DNA of 18,169 nt, from contig DATLIX010000079.1 of NCBI GenBank assembly GCA_035539215.1, positions 1-18,169 on the forward strand. The letters run 5' to 3'. This document shows, piece after piece, positions 1 through 7,108 of the stretch. A model generated the notes under the pieces. It was not told where the DNA came from. It did not search any database and saw nothing but the letters and a program-made list of their open reading frames with translations. The translations under genes were made by a program, and so were the position numbers. This DNA comes from Dongia_B sp035539215 (GTDB lineage Bacteria > Pseudomonadota > Alphaproteobacteria > Dongiales > Dongiaceae). Each line of letters opens with the position of its first letter. Positions within the stretch are counted from its first letter, which is position 1.

Positions 1-72
1 CGCCAGCAGTTGGGTACCATCTCCCTCAGCCTGGCCAACCAGGCCCAGCAGGCGATCCTGCGGTTGTTCTAA
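1..72 (+). CDS. Flagellin, C-terminal end (partial gene)
   Basis: The window opens in frame inside a gene whose last 23 residues start RQQLGTISLSLANQ and end AILRLF before a TAA stop. This is the amphipathic C-terminal D0 helix of bacterial flagellins, whose usual pattern is a Q-L(G)-x-x-x-L-S-x-A-N-Q core followed by a short hydrophobic end. In the family this segment packs into the inner tube of the filament and carries part of the export and assembly signal. Finding flbT and flaF immediately downstream supports the call, because that order is typical of alphaproteobacteria. Everything upstream is outside the window, so length, promoter and paralogue identity cannot be judged. Confidence 0.88.
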   Translation, partial: RQQLGTISLSLANQAQQAILRLF

Positions 73-94
73 TACAGCCGGATCGGATAGAGTT

Positions 95-120
95 GGGCGG
101 CGGCGGCAACGCCGTCGCCC
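95..120 (+). terminator. Hairpin after flagellin, candidate terminator
   Basis: Positions 95–105 and 110–120 pair over 11 bases around a GCAA loop of the GNRA type. One pair is G·U and the rest are Watson–Crick. It begins 22 bases after the flagellin stop codon. The bases after the stem (gcttctcccc) are pyrimidine-rich but hold no real U run. It may therefore be an intrinsic terminator of moderate strength or a 3' mRNA-stabilising hairpin that partly separates flagellin from flbT. The rest of the 134-base gap (73–206) shows nothing else convincing. Confidence 0.6.
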
Positions 121-206
121 GCTTCTCCCCCGCCGCAAGCCATTTGGCTTGACCCATCTTCGGCAAATTTCCGGAAGTGGGCCTTTGAACGCGATGGAGA
201 AGTATT

Positions 207-563
207 GTGCCGCTGAAGTTTTCGCTGCGTCCCGGAGAAAAGGTTATCGTCAACGGCGCGGTTATCGGCCGGGGCGAAGAGCCCGGAACCTTTTATCTCT
301 ACAATAAGGCGAACTTCCTGCGCGGCCGAGAGGTGATGAAAGAGGAAGCAGCTACGAGCCTGGAAAAGAAGCTCTATCTGATCATCCAGCTCATGTACCT
401 CTTTCCCGAAGACCTGGCCGAGAGCATTAAGAAATTCGAAGCCATCCTGGAGCAGACTGCTAAAGAGCGACCAGGAATCGCCCCCGAACTGGAGCATGTG
501 GCACAGTTCGTGCTTAAACAGGACTACTATCGGGCCCTCAAGCTTACGGCCAAACTCTTCTAG
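207..563 (+). CDS. flbT: Flagellar biosynthesis regulator FlbT
   Basis: The 118-residue product has the FlbT layout. The N-terminus MPLKFSLRPGEKVIVNGAVI matches the family's L-K-x-S-L-x-P-G-E-x-(hydrophobic)-x-x-N-G-A-V block, and LYLIIQLMYLFPED (about residues 55–68) matches its conserved central helix. FlbT is a post-transcriptional regulator known from Caulobacter and rhizobia. It acts with FlaF on the 5' leader of flagellin mRNA and links flagellin synthesis to assembly. The start is GTG at 207, with GGAG at 196–199 seven bases upstream. The gene ends 59 bases before the flaF start chosen here. Its length fits the family, which is usually about 115–150 residues. Nothing about it looks truncated. 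Confidence 0.92.
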   Translation: MPLKFSLRPGEKVIVNGAVIGRGEEPGTFYLYNKANFLRGREVMKEEAATSLEKKLYLIIQLMYLFPEDLAESIKKFEAILEQTAKERPGIAPELEHVAQFVLKQDYYRALKLTAKLF

Positions 564-622
564 GGATGGCTTAAAACCCTCCCTTGATACGGCGGACCAG
601 CTTGATCCCGGCGGAGAAATTG

Positions 623-1078
623 ATGAAACAGCCGATCGGGTACAGCAGTAGGCCGGCAGCAGCCGACCCGCGCAGCACGGAAGCCTGGGCTTTGGCGGAA
701 GCTTCGCGACGGCTGATCGTTGCCGCCAAGGCGGACGACAAGGGAGTCTCGCTGCGCGAGGCGCTTCGGCTCAACCAGCGGCTCTGGTCGATTTTCCAGG
801 CGGCCCTGATCGAGCCCGACTGCCCGCTTCCGAAGGACGTGCGGCAGAACGTGCTGGCTTTGTCGGTTATGGTCGATCGCCACATCATGCAGCGTCTGGC
901 CGATCTCGACGGCAGCAAGATTCAGCCGATCCTGGACATCAACCGGGCGATCGCGGAAGGCTTGGCGCAAAAGCCGGAATTGCCGGCGGACAGCGCTGCG
1001 CGAATTCCCGCCCCGGCAGCTGCTCCGGCCGCCTCCGCTTACGAACCGAGCCGCCCGATCATGCGGGTGTCCATTTGA
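623..1078 (+). CDS. flaF: Flagellar biosynthesis protein FlaF
   Basis: The FlaF signature is clear: LREALRLNQRLWSIFQAAL, then the block PLPKDVRQNVLALSVMVD, then ILDINRAIAEGL, where the family ends. FlaF is a small alphaproteobacterial cytoplasmic protein that acts with FlbT to control flagellin translation and secretion, probably by binding flagellin. I place the start at ATG 623, preceded by GGAGA at 613–617. The longer frame to 584 adds 13 residues (MIRRTSLIPAEKL) that do not resemble the family. The product is 151 residues, longer than the usual 110–130. The excess is an Ala/Pro-rich tail after about residue 118 that looks disordered. The gene follows flbT, as expected. Confidence 0.9.
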   Translation: MKQPIGYSSRPAAADPRSTEAWALAEASRRLIVAAKADDKGVSLREALRLNQRLWSIFQAALIEPDCPLPKDVRQNVLALSVMVDRHIMQRLADLDGSKIQPILDINRAIAEGLAQKPELPADSAARIPAPAAAPAASAYEPSRPIMRVSI

Positions 1079-1116
1079 TGAGCCATTCACCGCAGCGATT
1101 AGATTAGGAAGCGACA

Positions 1117-1941
1117 ATGAGCACTGCCATCGCACCAGCTTCATCCACCAGCGTATTGGGTTCCTCCCTGAGCGGCACGAATTCTTCGTCGACCGCCAAT
1201 TCGCTGTTCGGTGCGACGTCCGGCTCATCATCGACCAGCGACAGCAGCGCCCCCAGCTCGCTCGACTCGCTCGCGCAACAGGTAGCGGCGATGGACCAGG
1301 CCGCGCAGCAAGGCAAGATCAACGTCCAGGATTTCCAGAAGAACAGCAACGACGTCCAGATCGACAATCGGATGACGGCGCGAAATGTCGGCATCCTGCG
1401 GCAAAATTATTCGCGGTTGAACGTCTTCAGTTCGCTGGACAAGAACGACGCCGCCGATTTCTTCACTTTCAACGTAGCGACCACAGGTCCCACCAAGTTC
1501 GGTGTGCTGACGGACAATAGCAGCGAGAATTCCGACGTACGCTTCCAGCTGATCGACAAGAGCGGCAATACCGTCGCGGATTCTTCGCCGGATGCCGGCT
1601 CCGCCAACGACGTCTATAATCAGCTGGTTGCCGGCACGTATAATCTTCAGGCCGGCAAATATGTGCTCCGCGTCACCCGCCAGGACGATACGCAGGCCAA
1701 CCGGCAGAACGCCTATAACTACGCGGTCCAGCTCAGCCAGGGTCTCTACAAGAACGACTACGATACGGTTGAAAAGGCAGTCGACACCAGCGCGGATCCT
1801 TTCGGCTTTGGCGCAAATTCGTCGCTCGATACGCTGACCTCTTCGCTCGCCGGCGCCGTCACCAATCTGCAGAACTTGCCGCCGATCGGCACCAGTGCAT
1901 CGGACAAGCTGACCGGCGTATTGACCAGCCTGATATCCTGA
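1117..1941 (+). CDS. Ser/Thr-rich protein with PPC-like beta domain
   Basis: I do not recognise a named family for this 274-residue protein. Residues 1–50 contain 26 Ser or Thr and look disordered. There is no hydrophobic core for a Sec signal peptide. Residues about 85–200 resemble the bacterial pre-peptidase C-terminal (PPC) beta-sandwich: a D-x-x-D-F-F-T-F-x-V strand, a Gly-rich FGVLTDNS turn, the strand FQLIDKSGNTVADS and the closing LQAGKYVLRV motif. The C-terminus, residues 215–274, is again Ser/Leu/Thr-rich. AGGAAG at 1106–1111 serves as ribosome-binding site for ATG 1117. It lies 38 bases after flaF and 14 bases before a glycosyltransferase gene, so it is probably part of the flagellar locus. 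An exported, possibly glycosylated, flagellum-associated protein is my inference only. Confidence 0.65.
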   Translation: MSTAIAPASSTSVLGSSLSGTNSSSTANSLFGATSGSSSTSDSSAPSSLDSLAQQVAAMDQAAQQGKINVQDFQKNSNDVQIDNRMTARNVGILRQNYSRLNVFSSLDKNDAADFFTFNVATTGPTKFGVLTDNSSENSDVRFQLIDKSGNTVADSSPDAGSANDVYNQLVAGTYNLQAGKYVLRVTRQDDTQANRQNAYNYAVQLSQGLYKNDYDTVEKAVDTSADPFGFGANSSLDTLTSSLAGAVTNLQNLPPIGTSASDKLTGVLTSLIS

Positions 1942-1955
1942 AAGCGGACCTACCC

Positions 1956-2690
1956 ATGGACAGCCCAAGCAACCAGCCACTGCGCATCTTCATCGGCTAT
2001 GATCATCGGCAGGCGGTTGCCTATAACGTCTTGCAGTTCAGCCTGTTTCGGCGCAGCTCGAAGCCGCTTTCCATTTCGCCGCTGGTTCTCCCTACCCTGC
2101 CGATGTCGCGCCAGGGCCTGACGCCATTTACCTACAGTCGTTTCCTGGTGCCCTGGCTGTGCGACTTCCAGGGTTGGGCGCTGTTCCTCGATATCGACTT
2201 TCTGGCCCTGGATGATGTCGCCGGCCTGTTCGGCCTGGTCGATGACCGCTATGCCGCAATGGTCTCCAAGAACGAGAAGAAGTTCGAATGGGCCAGCATG
2301 ATCATGTTCAATTGCGGCCATCCCGCGAACCGCGTGCTGACGCCTGATTATGTCGACGATCCGCAGCGTTGCCGTGTGCCTCATACCATGGATTGGCTAT
2401 CGCCCGAGCTGGTTGGCGGCGTGCCGGGCTATTGGAATCATCTGGTCGGCTACGATGCGCCGCGAGCGGATGCCAAGCTGGTCCACTACACCCAGGGCAT
2501 GCCGGTATATGAAGAAACCAGCGGCAGCGAATATCGTGACGCCTGGCTCACCGAGCATAAGAAAGCGAATGCGACGAGCCCCTGGCAGGATTTGATGGCA
2601 CGCTCGGTCCATGCGGGCCGGACGGCCGATGGCCGGATCGTGGCCAAGCTGCATCCGGATGCCGTACAGCCGGCTGTCGCAAACGGCTGA
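1956..2690 (+). CDS. GT-A type glycosyltransferase
   Basis: The 244-residue product begins LRIFIGYDHRQAVAYNVL, the opening beta strand and donor-binding region of a GT-A nucleotide-sugar transferase. FTYSRFLVPWLC is followed by GWALFLDIDFLAL, with the DxD motif at D79-I-D81 that would hold the metal and UDP-sugar. The later NHLVGYD and LVHYTQGMP segments fit the acceptor and metal-closing side of GT8-like enzymes. There is no signal peptide or membrane helix, so it should act in the cytoplasm. The gene follows the PPC-like gene by 14 bases with only a weak ribosome-binding site, which suggests translational coupling. The location supports a role in glycosylating flagellin or the neighbouring protein, but the sugar and acceptor cannot be read from sequence. 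Confidence 0.75.
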   Translation: MDSPSNQPLRIFIGYDHRQAVAYNVLQFSLFRRSSKPLSISPLVLPTLPMSRQGLTPFTYSRFLVPWLCDFQGWALFLDIDFLALDDVAGLFGLVDDRYAAMVSKNEKKFEWASMIMFNCGHPANRVLTPDYVDDPQRCRVPHTMDWLSPELVGGVPGYWNHLVGYDAPRADAKLVHYTQGMPVYEETSGSEYRDAWLTEHKKANATSPWQDLMARSVHAGRTADGRIVAKLHPDAVQPAVANG

Positions 2691-2696
2691 TCCCGC

Positions 2697-2718
2697 GCGT
2701 CGCACTCATACGCGACGC
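2697..2718. terminator. Symmetric hairpin between convergent genes
   Basis: A perfect 7-base inverted repeat, GCGTCGC at 2697–2703 and GCGACGC at 2712–2718, encloses an 8-base loop. It sits in the 30 bases between two stop codons that face each other: the glycosyltransferase ending at 2690 and the DUF2332 gene ending at 2721. This is the expected place for a bidirectional terminator. There is no U tract on either side, so the call rests on position and symmetry. Confidence 0.45.
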
Positions 2719-2720
2719 AG

Positions 2721-3815
2721 CTACCGACCGTCGCCCAGCCATTCGACCCAGGCACCGTGCGGATGCGCCCGAGCCAATCTGCGCGCGTGAACCAGGCCGC
2801 CCTGCCACAGGGTCAGCAGCACGGCAAAACCACCCTTCTCTCCAGGCCCGATGTCCTGTTGCGCCTGGTCCTGCGGCTCCAGGCGTAGCCAGGCGAGCGG
2901 AATGTCTCTCGCCGCGGTTTGCTCCAGCAAATCGGTGATACGTCGCTGCGTCGCGGGTTGCAGATACTGCCACATGACCGAATGATAGAGCACGGTCATC
3001 GTCTCATCGCCCGGCGCGATTGCCGATAACTGAACCTCCAGCCAATCCGCGGCATCGGCCTTTTCGACCGTGATACCCGTCTCAAGCGCCAGGGCAATCG
3101 CGCTGGTCAGCCGCACCATACGCGTCACCTGATCGGCCCAGATATAGCTGCAGAGCCGCAGGCGCTTCGCCGGGTCGTGCAGATCAACCGGGGCCTGATC
3201 ACAGGCGTGACGCTCACGCACGGACGGCATGGCCAAGGGCGGGAGCGGACCACGCCAATCGGTTTGCAGGACGACCGGACTGCCGGCCGGGCCGAAATCG
3301 GTCGCCCCAAGCCGATAGCGGAAGCGGTCCCACAACATGTTCAAGCCAGCGCTGGCGCCGATTTCCAACAGGCGTAGGGGTCGCCCCGTCTCGGCAGCGA
3401 TGGTGGTGAAGCCGCCGAGGAGAGCCGCCGAGCGCAGGGTCTCGTTGGTCTGCGGCGGCCAGGCGAGATAGTCGGCGAAATGCGCTGGCCGCTCCTGCAG
3501 CGCCGTTCTGATCGCCCGCTCAAGGCGGGCGGGATCGTCCGCATGGCTTCCGCCGGGATAGCAATCGGCCAGCACCGGGAAATCATCAGCCAGTACCAGT
3601 GCATGCAGCGCGCCGGTCAAGCGCAGCGGCAAGGCATCTGCCGAGGGATCACCTGGCCACTCGCCGATAATATCCGCCACCGCGCCGCCCGCCTGCAGAT
3701 CGGCCAGGAGGATCTGCAGGACCTTCGCGGTAAAGGGGGAGCCGAGCATCTCACAATAGGAAATCTGCGCGCGAAATGCTGCCAGAACGGTTTCAAACGC
3801 CATGTTTCCCGTCAT
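2721..3815 (-). CDS. DUF2332 family protein
   Basis: The 364-residue product matches the DUF2332 family of uncharacterised proteins. Visible family features are the N-terminal FRAQISYCEMLGSPFTAKVL block, the central LRLLEIGASAGLNMLWDRF segment (about residues 147–165), and VLYHSVMWQYL near residue 285. The LEIGASAGLN stretch resembles the glycine-rich motif I of SAM-dependent methyltransferases. A methyltransferase-like fold is therefore plausible, but no activity is established. Two starts are possible: ATG at 3815, with GGAG only one base away, or ATG at 3803 (MAFETV), with GGGAAA just upstream. The second gives 360 residues. The gene is monocistronic, divergent from the M24 peptidase gene and convergent with the glycosyltransferase gene. 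Confidence 0.8.
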   Translation of the reverse strand: MTGNMAFETVLAAFRAQISYCEMLGSPFTAKVLQILLADLQAGGAVADIIGEWPGDPSADALPLRLTGALHALVLADDFPVLADCYPGGSHADDPARLERAIRTALQERPAHFADYLAWPPQTNETLRSAALLGGFTTIAAETGRPLRLLEIGASAGLNMLWDRFRYRLGATDFGPAGSPVVLQTDWRGPLPPLAMPSVRERHACDQAPVDLHDPAKRLRLCSYIWADQVTRMVRLTSAIALALETGITVEKADAADWLEVQLSAIAPGDETMTVLYHSVMWQYLQPATQRRITDLLEQTAARDIPLAWLRLEPQDQAQQDIGPGEKGGFAVLLTLWQGGLVHARRLARAHPHGAWVEWLGDGR

Positions 3816-3876
3816 CTCCGGTTTGAAGCGTCACGGCGGCTCCGGCCGTCCCTGTCATCGAACTGTCGTGCATCGC

Positions 3877-3906
3877 TTGATACCCGACCGATACAGCGAT
3901 TAGATT
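3877..3906 (+). promoter_or_regulatory. Possible sigma-70-type promoter for M24 peptidase gene
   Basis: Within the 151-base divergent gap (3816–3966), TTGATA at 3877–3882 and TAGATT at 3901–3906 are separated by 18 bases. The first differs from the TTGACA consensus by one base and the second from TATAAT by two. The position would give a leader of roughly 50–55 bases before ATG 3967. This is motif reading only. No promoter for the divergent DUF2332 gene stands out. Confidence 0.35.
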
Positions 3907-3966
3907 ACGCCGCTTTCGCCAGCGACCCGCAGGCGTCAGCAACCACCGAATGGGTAGCTTATCGCC

Positions 3967-5226
3967 ATGCCGCAACCTTACCTGAACCGCGAACGTGCCA
4001 GCAATCTGCTGCAGAAAGCCGGGCTCGACGCACTGGTCATCGCCGAACCCGAGGGTTTTCGCTACGCCACGGGCGTCAATCCCGGTGTGCCTGCCCTGTT
4101 CCGCCGCGCCGGCGCCGGATTTGCCGTCGTACCGGCGGATAGGCAAAAGCCCGTCGGCGTGGTGATCGGCGACCTCTATGAAAGCGCCTTTGCCGAAGCC
4201 GGCAACGCCTTCCTGACGCGCAGCCACCCGCTGTGGATCGAGATCGCCACCGTCTCAACCGAAACCGACGCGGAACCGATCGAGCAACGTCTGCGCACCG
4301 CCTGGCGGACAGACGGCCGCCCCGAAGGACTGCAGCGCCCCAATCCTTTCGATATCTCCCTGTCGCTGCAGGCATTGCGCGGCGTGCTGACCGACCTGGC
4401 GCTGGCGGATGCGCAGCTGGGCCTCGATCTCGATTTTGTCTCCGCCAATGACGCCGTGAAGATCGGCAGGGCTCTGCCCCAGGCGCAGATCACCGACGGC
4501 TCGCTTATCCTCGACCGATTGCGAGCGGTCAAGGCGCCCGCGGAAGTCGACAAATTACGGCTCGGACTGGAATTGTCGGAAGCCGGTCTGCAGGAATTGA
4601 CCGCGAAAGCGGCTCTTGGCGAAGACGCGGAGGACCTGCGCCGCCATTTCCGCGCTGGCGTCGCGGCCGAGGCAGCCAGGCGCGGTATCGATCACGCGAT
4701 CATCAGCTGGGAATATATCAGCATCGGCACCGACCCATGGAAGCCCGGCGGGCGCATTGCTCCCGGCACCATCATCAAGGCCGATGTCGGCTGCGTCATC
4801 GACGGCTACTCCTCCGATTGCTCGCGCAATTTCGTTTTCGGCGCGGCAAGCGACGAACAGCGCCGCCTGCATCGGCATATCGAAGCGGCCTTCGCCGCCG
4901 GCCTCAGCCAGGTCAAGCCCGGCAAGCGGCTGTCCGATGCCTACAATGCCGCCGTCGGTGTGCTGCATCAGGCGGGCCTCGCCGGCTATAGCCGCGGCCA
5001 TATCGGCCATGGCATCGGCCATGCGATCTTTTCCGAGCAATGGCCCTTCATCTCGGCCGACACCGATATTCCCTTCGAGGAGAATATGGTGCTGGCCTAT
5101 GAGATCCCGCTTTACGTCAACGGCTTCGGCGGCTTCAACCTGGAAGACCAGATCATCGTGACGGCGGATGGATTTACCTCCATGAACCGCCTGCCGCATG
5201 AGCTGGTCATCATTCCCGCGCGTTGA
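3967..5226 (+). CDS. M24 family metallopeptidase (Xaa-Pro/creatinase type)
   Basis: The 419-residue product has the two-domain layout of M24B enzymes: an N-terminal creatinase-like domain (about 1–180) and a C-terminal pita-bread catalytic domain (about 185–419). All five metal ligands can be placed: D273 in KADVG, D284 in SSDCSRNF, H348 in GHGIGH, E379 in YEIPLY and E393 in NLEDQ. It should therefore be an active dinuclear metal enzyme, cleaving Xaa-Pro peptides or acting as a related amidohydrolase. Sequence alone does not separate aminopeptidase P, prolidase and creatinase-like hydrolases. No signal peptide is present, so it is cytoplasmic. The ribosome-binding site before ATG 3967 is weak. 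greB follows after 25 bases. Confidence 0.88.
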   Translation: MPQPYLNRERASNLLQKAGLDALVIAEPEGFRYATGVNPGVPALFRRAGAGFAVVPADRQKPVGVVIGDLYESAFAEAGNAFLTRSHPLWIEIATVSTETDAEPIEQRLRTAWRTDGRPEGLQRPNPFDISLSLQALRGVLTDLALADAQLGLDLDFVSANDAVKIGRALPQAQITDGSLILDRLRAVKAPAEVDKLRLGLELSEAGLQELTAKAALGEDAEDLRRHFRAGVAAEAARRGIDHAIISWEYISIGTDPWKPGGRIAPGTIIKADVGCVIDGYSSDCSRNFVFGAASDEQRRLHRHIEAAFAAGLSQVKPGKRLSDAYNAAVGVLHQAGLAGYSRGHIGHGIGHAIFSEQWPFISADTDIPFEENMVLAYEIPLYVNGFGGFNLEDQIIVTADGFTSMNRLPHELVIIPAR

Positions 5227-5251
5227 GCACCAAGCGAGAGCCGAGCATGAG

Positions 5252-5794
5252 ATGAGCAGCGAAACCGACTACCGTGCCGACGACGAAGATGAAGATGTCG
5301 CGCCGATTCCGGCCGGTACGAAGAACTACATCACACGCGCCGGCTTCGAGCGGTTGAAGGCTGAACGGCATCATCTCTGGACAGTCGAGCGGCCGGAAAT
5401 CGTGCGCGTGGTCGAATGGGCAGCCGGCAATGGCGATCGGTCGGAAAACGGCGACTATATCTATGGCAAAAAGCGGCTGCGCGAAATCGACCGGCGGCTG
5501 CGTTTCCTGGATAAGCGCCTCGCCAATGCCGAAGTTGTCGACCCCACGCGCCAGACGCGGCGGGATCAGGTCTTCTTCGGTGCCACGGTCACCTATGCCC
5601 GTGCCGATGACAGCGAAGAGACCGTGACCATCGTTGGCATCGACGAAATCGACAGCGCCCCCGGCCGCATCAGCTGGGTGTCTCCCGTCGCCCGCGCCTT
5701 GTTGAAAGCACGGGCCGGCGATACCGTCACCTTGCGTTCGCCCACCGGTATTGAAGTGCTGGAAGTGCTGAACATCGCCTACCCGGCAACATAG
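5252..5794 (+). CDS. greB: Transcription elongation factor GreB
   Basis: GreB binds the secondary channel of RNA polymerase and stimulates cleavage of backtracked transcripts. The coiled-coil tip motif GDRSENGDYIYGKKRLREID (residues 61–80) is almost the GreB consensus and includes the two acidic tip residues D62 and E65. The N-terminal coiled coil (about 25–95) is followed by the FKBP-like C-terminal domain (about 105–178), with ISWVSPVARALL and GDTVTLRSPTG as expected. The start is ATG 5252, giving 180 residues. The longer frame to 5198 overlaps the M24 gene and has no family match. The first 20 residues form an acidic extension (DDEDED) absent from the 158-residue E. coli protein. It is probably co-transcribed with the flanking genes. 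Confidence 0.93.
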   Translation: MSSETDYRADDEDEDVAPIPAGTKNYITRAGFERLKAERHHLWTVERPEIVRVVEWAAGNGDRSENGDYIYGKKRLREIDRRLRFLDKRLANAEVVDPTRQTRRDQVFFGATVTYARADDSEETVTIVGIDEIDSAPGRISWVSPVARALLKARAGDTVTLRSPTGIEVLEVLNIAYPAT

Positions 5795-5812
5795 GCGATC
5801 GGCGCCCTCCCC

Positions 5813-7108
5813 ATGCCGACAGATTATATCGACACCCATTACCGCCGCACCCTGGCCAGTGACGAAAGATACCAAGCGCTGACCGGCCAGCATCACACCG
5901 ATATCTGCATCATCGGTGGCGGCCTCGCCGGCTTGACGACGGCCATCGAACTGCTGCGGCGCGGGCGCAATGTCACCGTGCTGGAAGCGCGGCGCGTCGC
6001 CTGGGGCGCCTCCGGCCGGAATGGTGGCTTCGTTTCGCCCGGATACGCCTGCGGACAAGAGAAAATCAGCCGCAAGGTCGGGTCAGATCAGGCGAAAGCG
6101 CTCTACCGCCTGTCGATGGAAGGCGTCGACATTGTTGCCGCCAATATCCACGATCTCGGCATCGGCGAGGCCGCGCGGACGGACGGCATCATCGGTGCGA
6201 TCCGCTATGACGATGCCGCCGGGCTGCTGGCCCATCGCGACCAGATGGCGCGGGATTTCGGGCGGAACCTGTCTTTCCTGAAGCGCGAAGAGCTGCGCGG
6301 GATCCTGCTTTCGGAGAAATATCACCAGGCGCTTTTCGATCATGATTCCTTCCACTTCCACCCCTTGAACTATGCGCGCGCCCTAGTCCGCGAGATCGTT
6401 CGGCTGGGGGGCAATATCCATGAGGAAACACCGGCGCTTTCCGTCACGCGGGCGAATGGCGGGCAGCGTATCGGCACCCCGGCCGGCGATCTCGTCTGCG
6501 AGGACGTCGTCTTCGCCGCAGGGGGCTATACGGATCGTCTCTGCCCTGCCCTCGCCCGCAGCTTCCTGCCGATCGCCACCTATGTGCTGCTGACGGAGCC
6601 TGATGCGGCTTTGTTGCAGCAGGCGATCCAGACGCCGGCGGCCATCGGCGATGACCGGCGCGCCGGCGACTATTATCGGCTCGTTCACGGCGAGCGCCTG
6701 CTCTGGGGCGGTCGCATCACCACGCGCACCGCCGACCCGCGGGATCTGGCCGGGCTGCTGCGGCGGGAGATGGTTTCGACTTATCCGCAGCTGGGCGCGC
6801 TGAAGGTCGAGATCGCCTGGTCCGGCCTGATGTCCTATGCCCGGCATCTGATGCCGCAGATCGGGTGCCTGTCGCCCGGCCTGTGGTACTGCACGGCCTT
6901 CGGCGGCCATGGCATGAACACGACAGCCATCGGTGGCCGCGTGATGGCCGAAGCCATTACCGGCGAAAGCGATCGCTATCGCCTGTTTGCGCCTTTTACG
7001 CTCGACTGGAATGGCGGGATTTTCGGCCGAGCGGCGGCGCAGCTCACCTATTGGAGCTATCAGTTGCAGGATGCCTGGCGCGAACGCCGTTCACGGCAGC
7101 TGGTTTAA
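5813..7108 (+). CDS. FAD-dependent amine/amino-acid oxidoreductase (DAO family)
   Basis: The 431-residue product is a DadA/PuuB-type flavoprotein. The FAD dinucleotide-binding motif lies at residues 33–58 (ICIIGGGLAGLTTAIELL, then VTVLEA). It is followed by WGASGRNGGFVSPGY, which is characteristic of gamma-glutamylputrescine oxidase-like and related amine oxidases. A C-terminal FAD-contact segment is present as FGGHGMNTTAIGGRVMAE. Such enzymes oxidise a secondary or primary amine to an imine and pass electrons to oxygen or a carrier. The amine substrate cannot be told from sequence. The gene starts 18 bases after greB with a weak ribosome-binding site, so it is probably read from the same transcript. 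Its stop overlaps the convergent AlaX gene by four bases. Confidence 0.87.
   Translation: MPTDYIDTHYRRTLASDERYQALTGQHHTDICIIGGGLAGLTTAIELLRRGRNVTVLEARRVAWGASGRNGGFVSPGYACGQEKISRKVGSDQAKALYRLSMEGVDIVAANIHDLGIGEAARTDGIIGAIRYDDAAGLLAHRDQMARDFGRNLSFLKREELRGILLSEKYHQALFDHDSFHFHPLNYARALVREIVRLGGNIHEETPALSVTRANGGQRIGTPAGDLVCEDVVFAAGGYTDRLCPALARSFLPIATYVLLTEPDAALLQQAIQTPAAIGDDRRAGDYYRLVHGERLLWGGRITTRTADPRDLAGLLRREMVSTYPQLGALKVEIAWSGLMSYARHLMPQIGCLSPGLWYCTAFGGHGMNTTAIGGRVMAEAITGESDRYRLFAPFTLDWNGGIFGRAAAQLTYWSYQLQDAWRERRSRQLV

Noticed and set aside
1228..1980. A 250-codon minus-strand frame over the PPC-like gene
   Set aside because: It overlaps almost all of a gene with better start signals, and its composition is that of an antisense shadow. 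I kept the plus-strand gene because of its PPC-like pattern and spacing.
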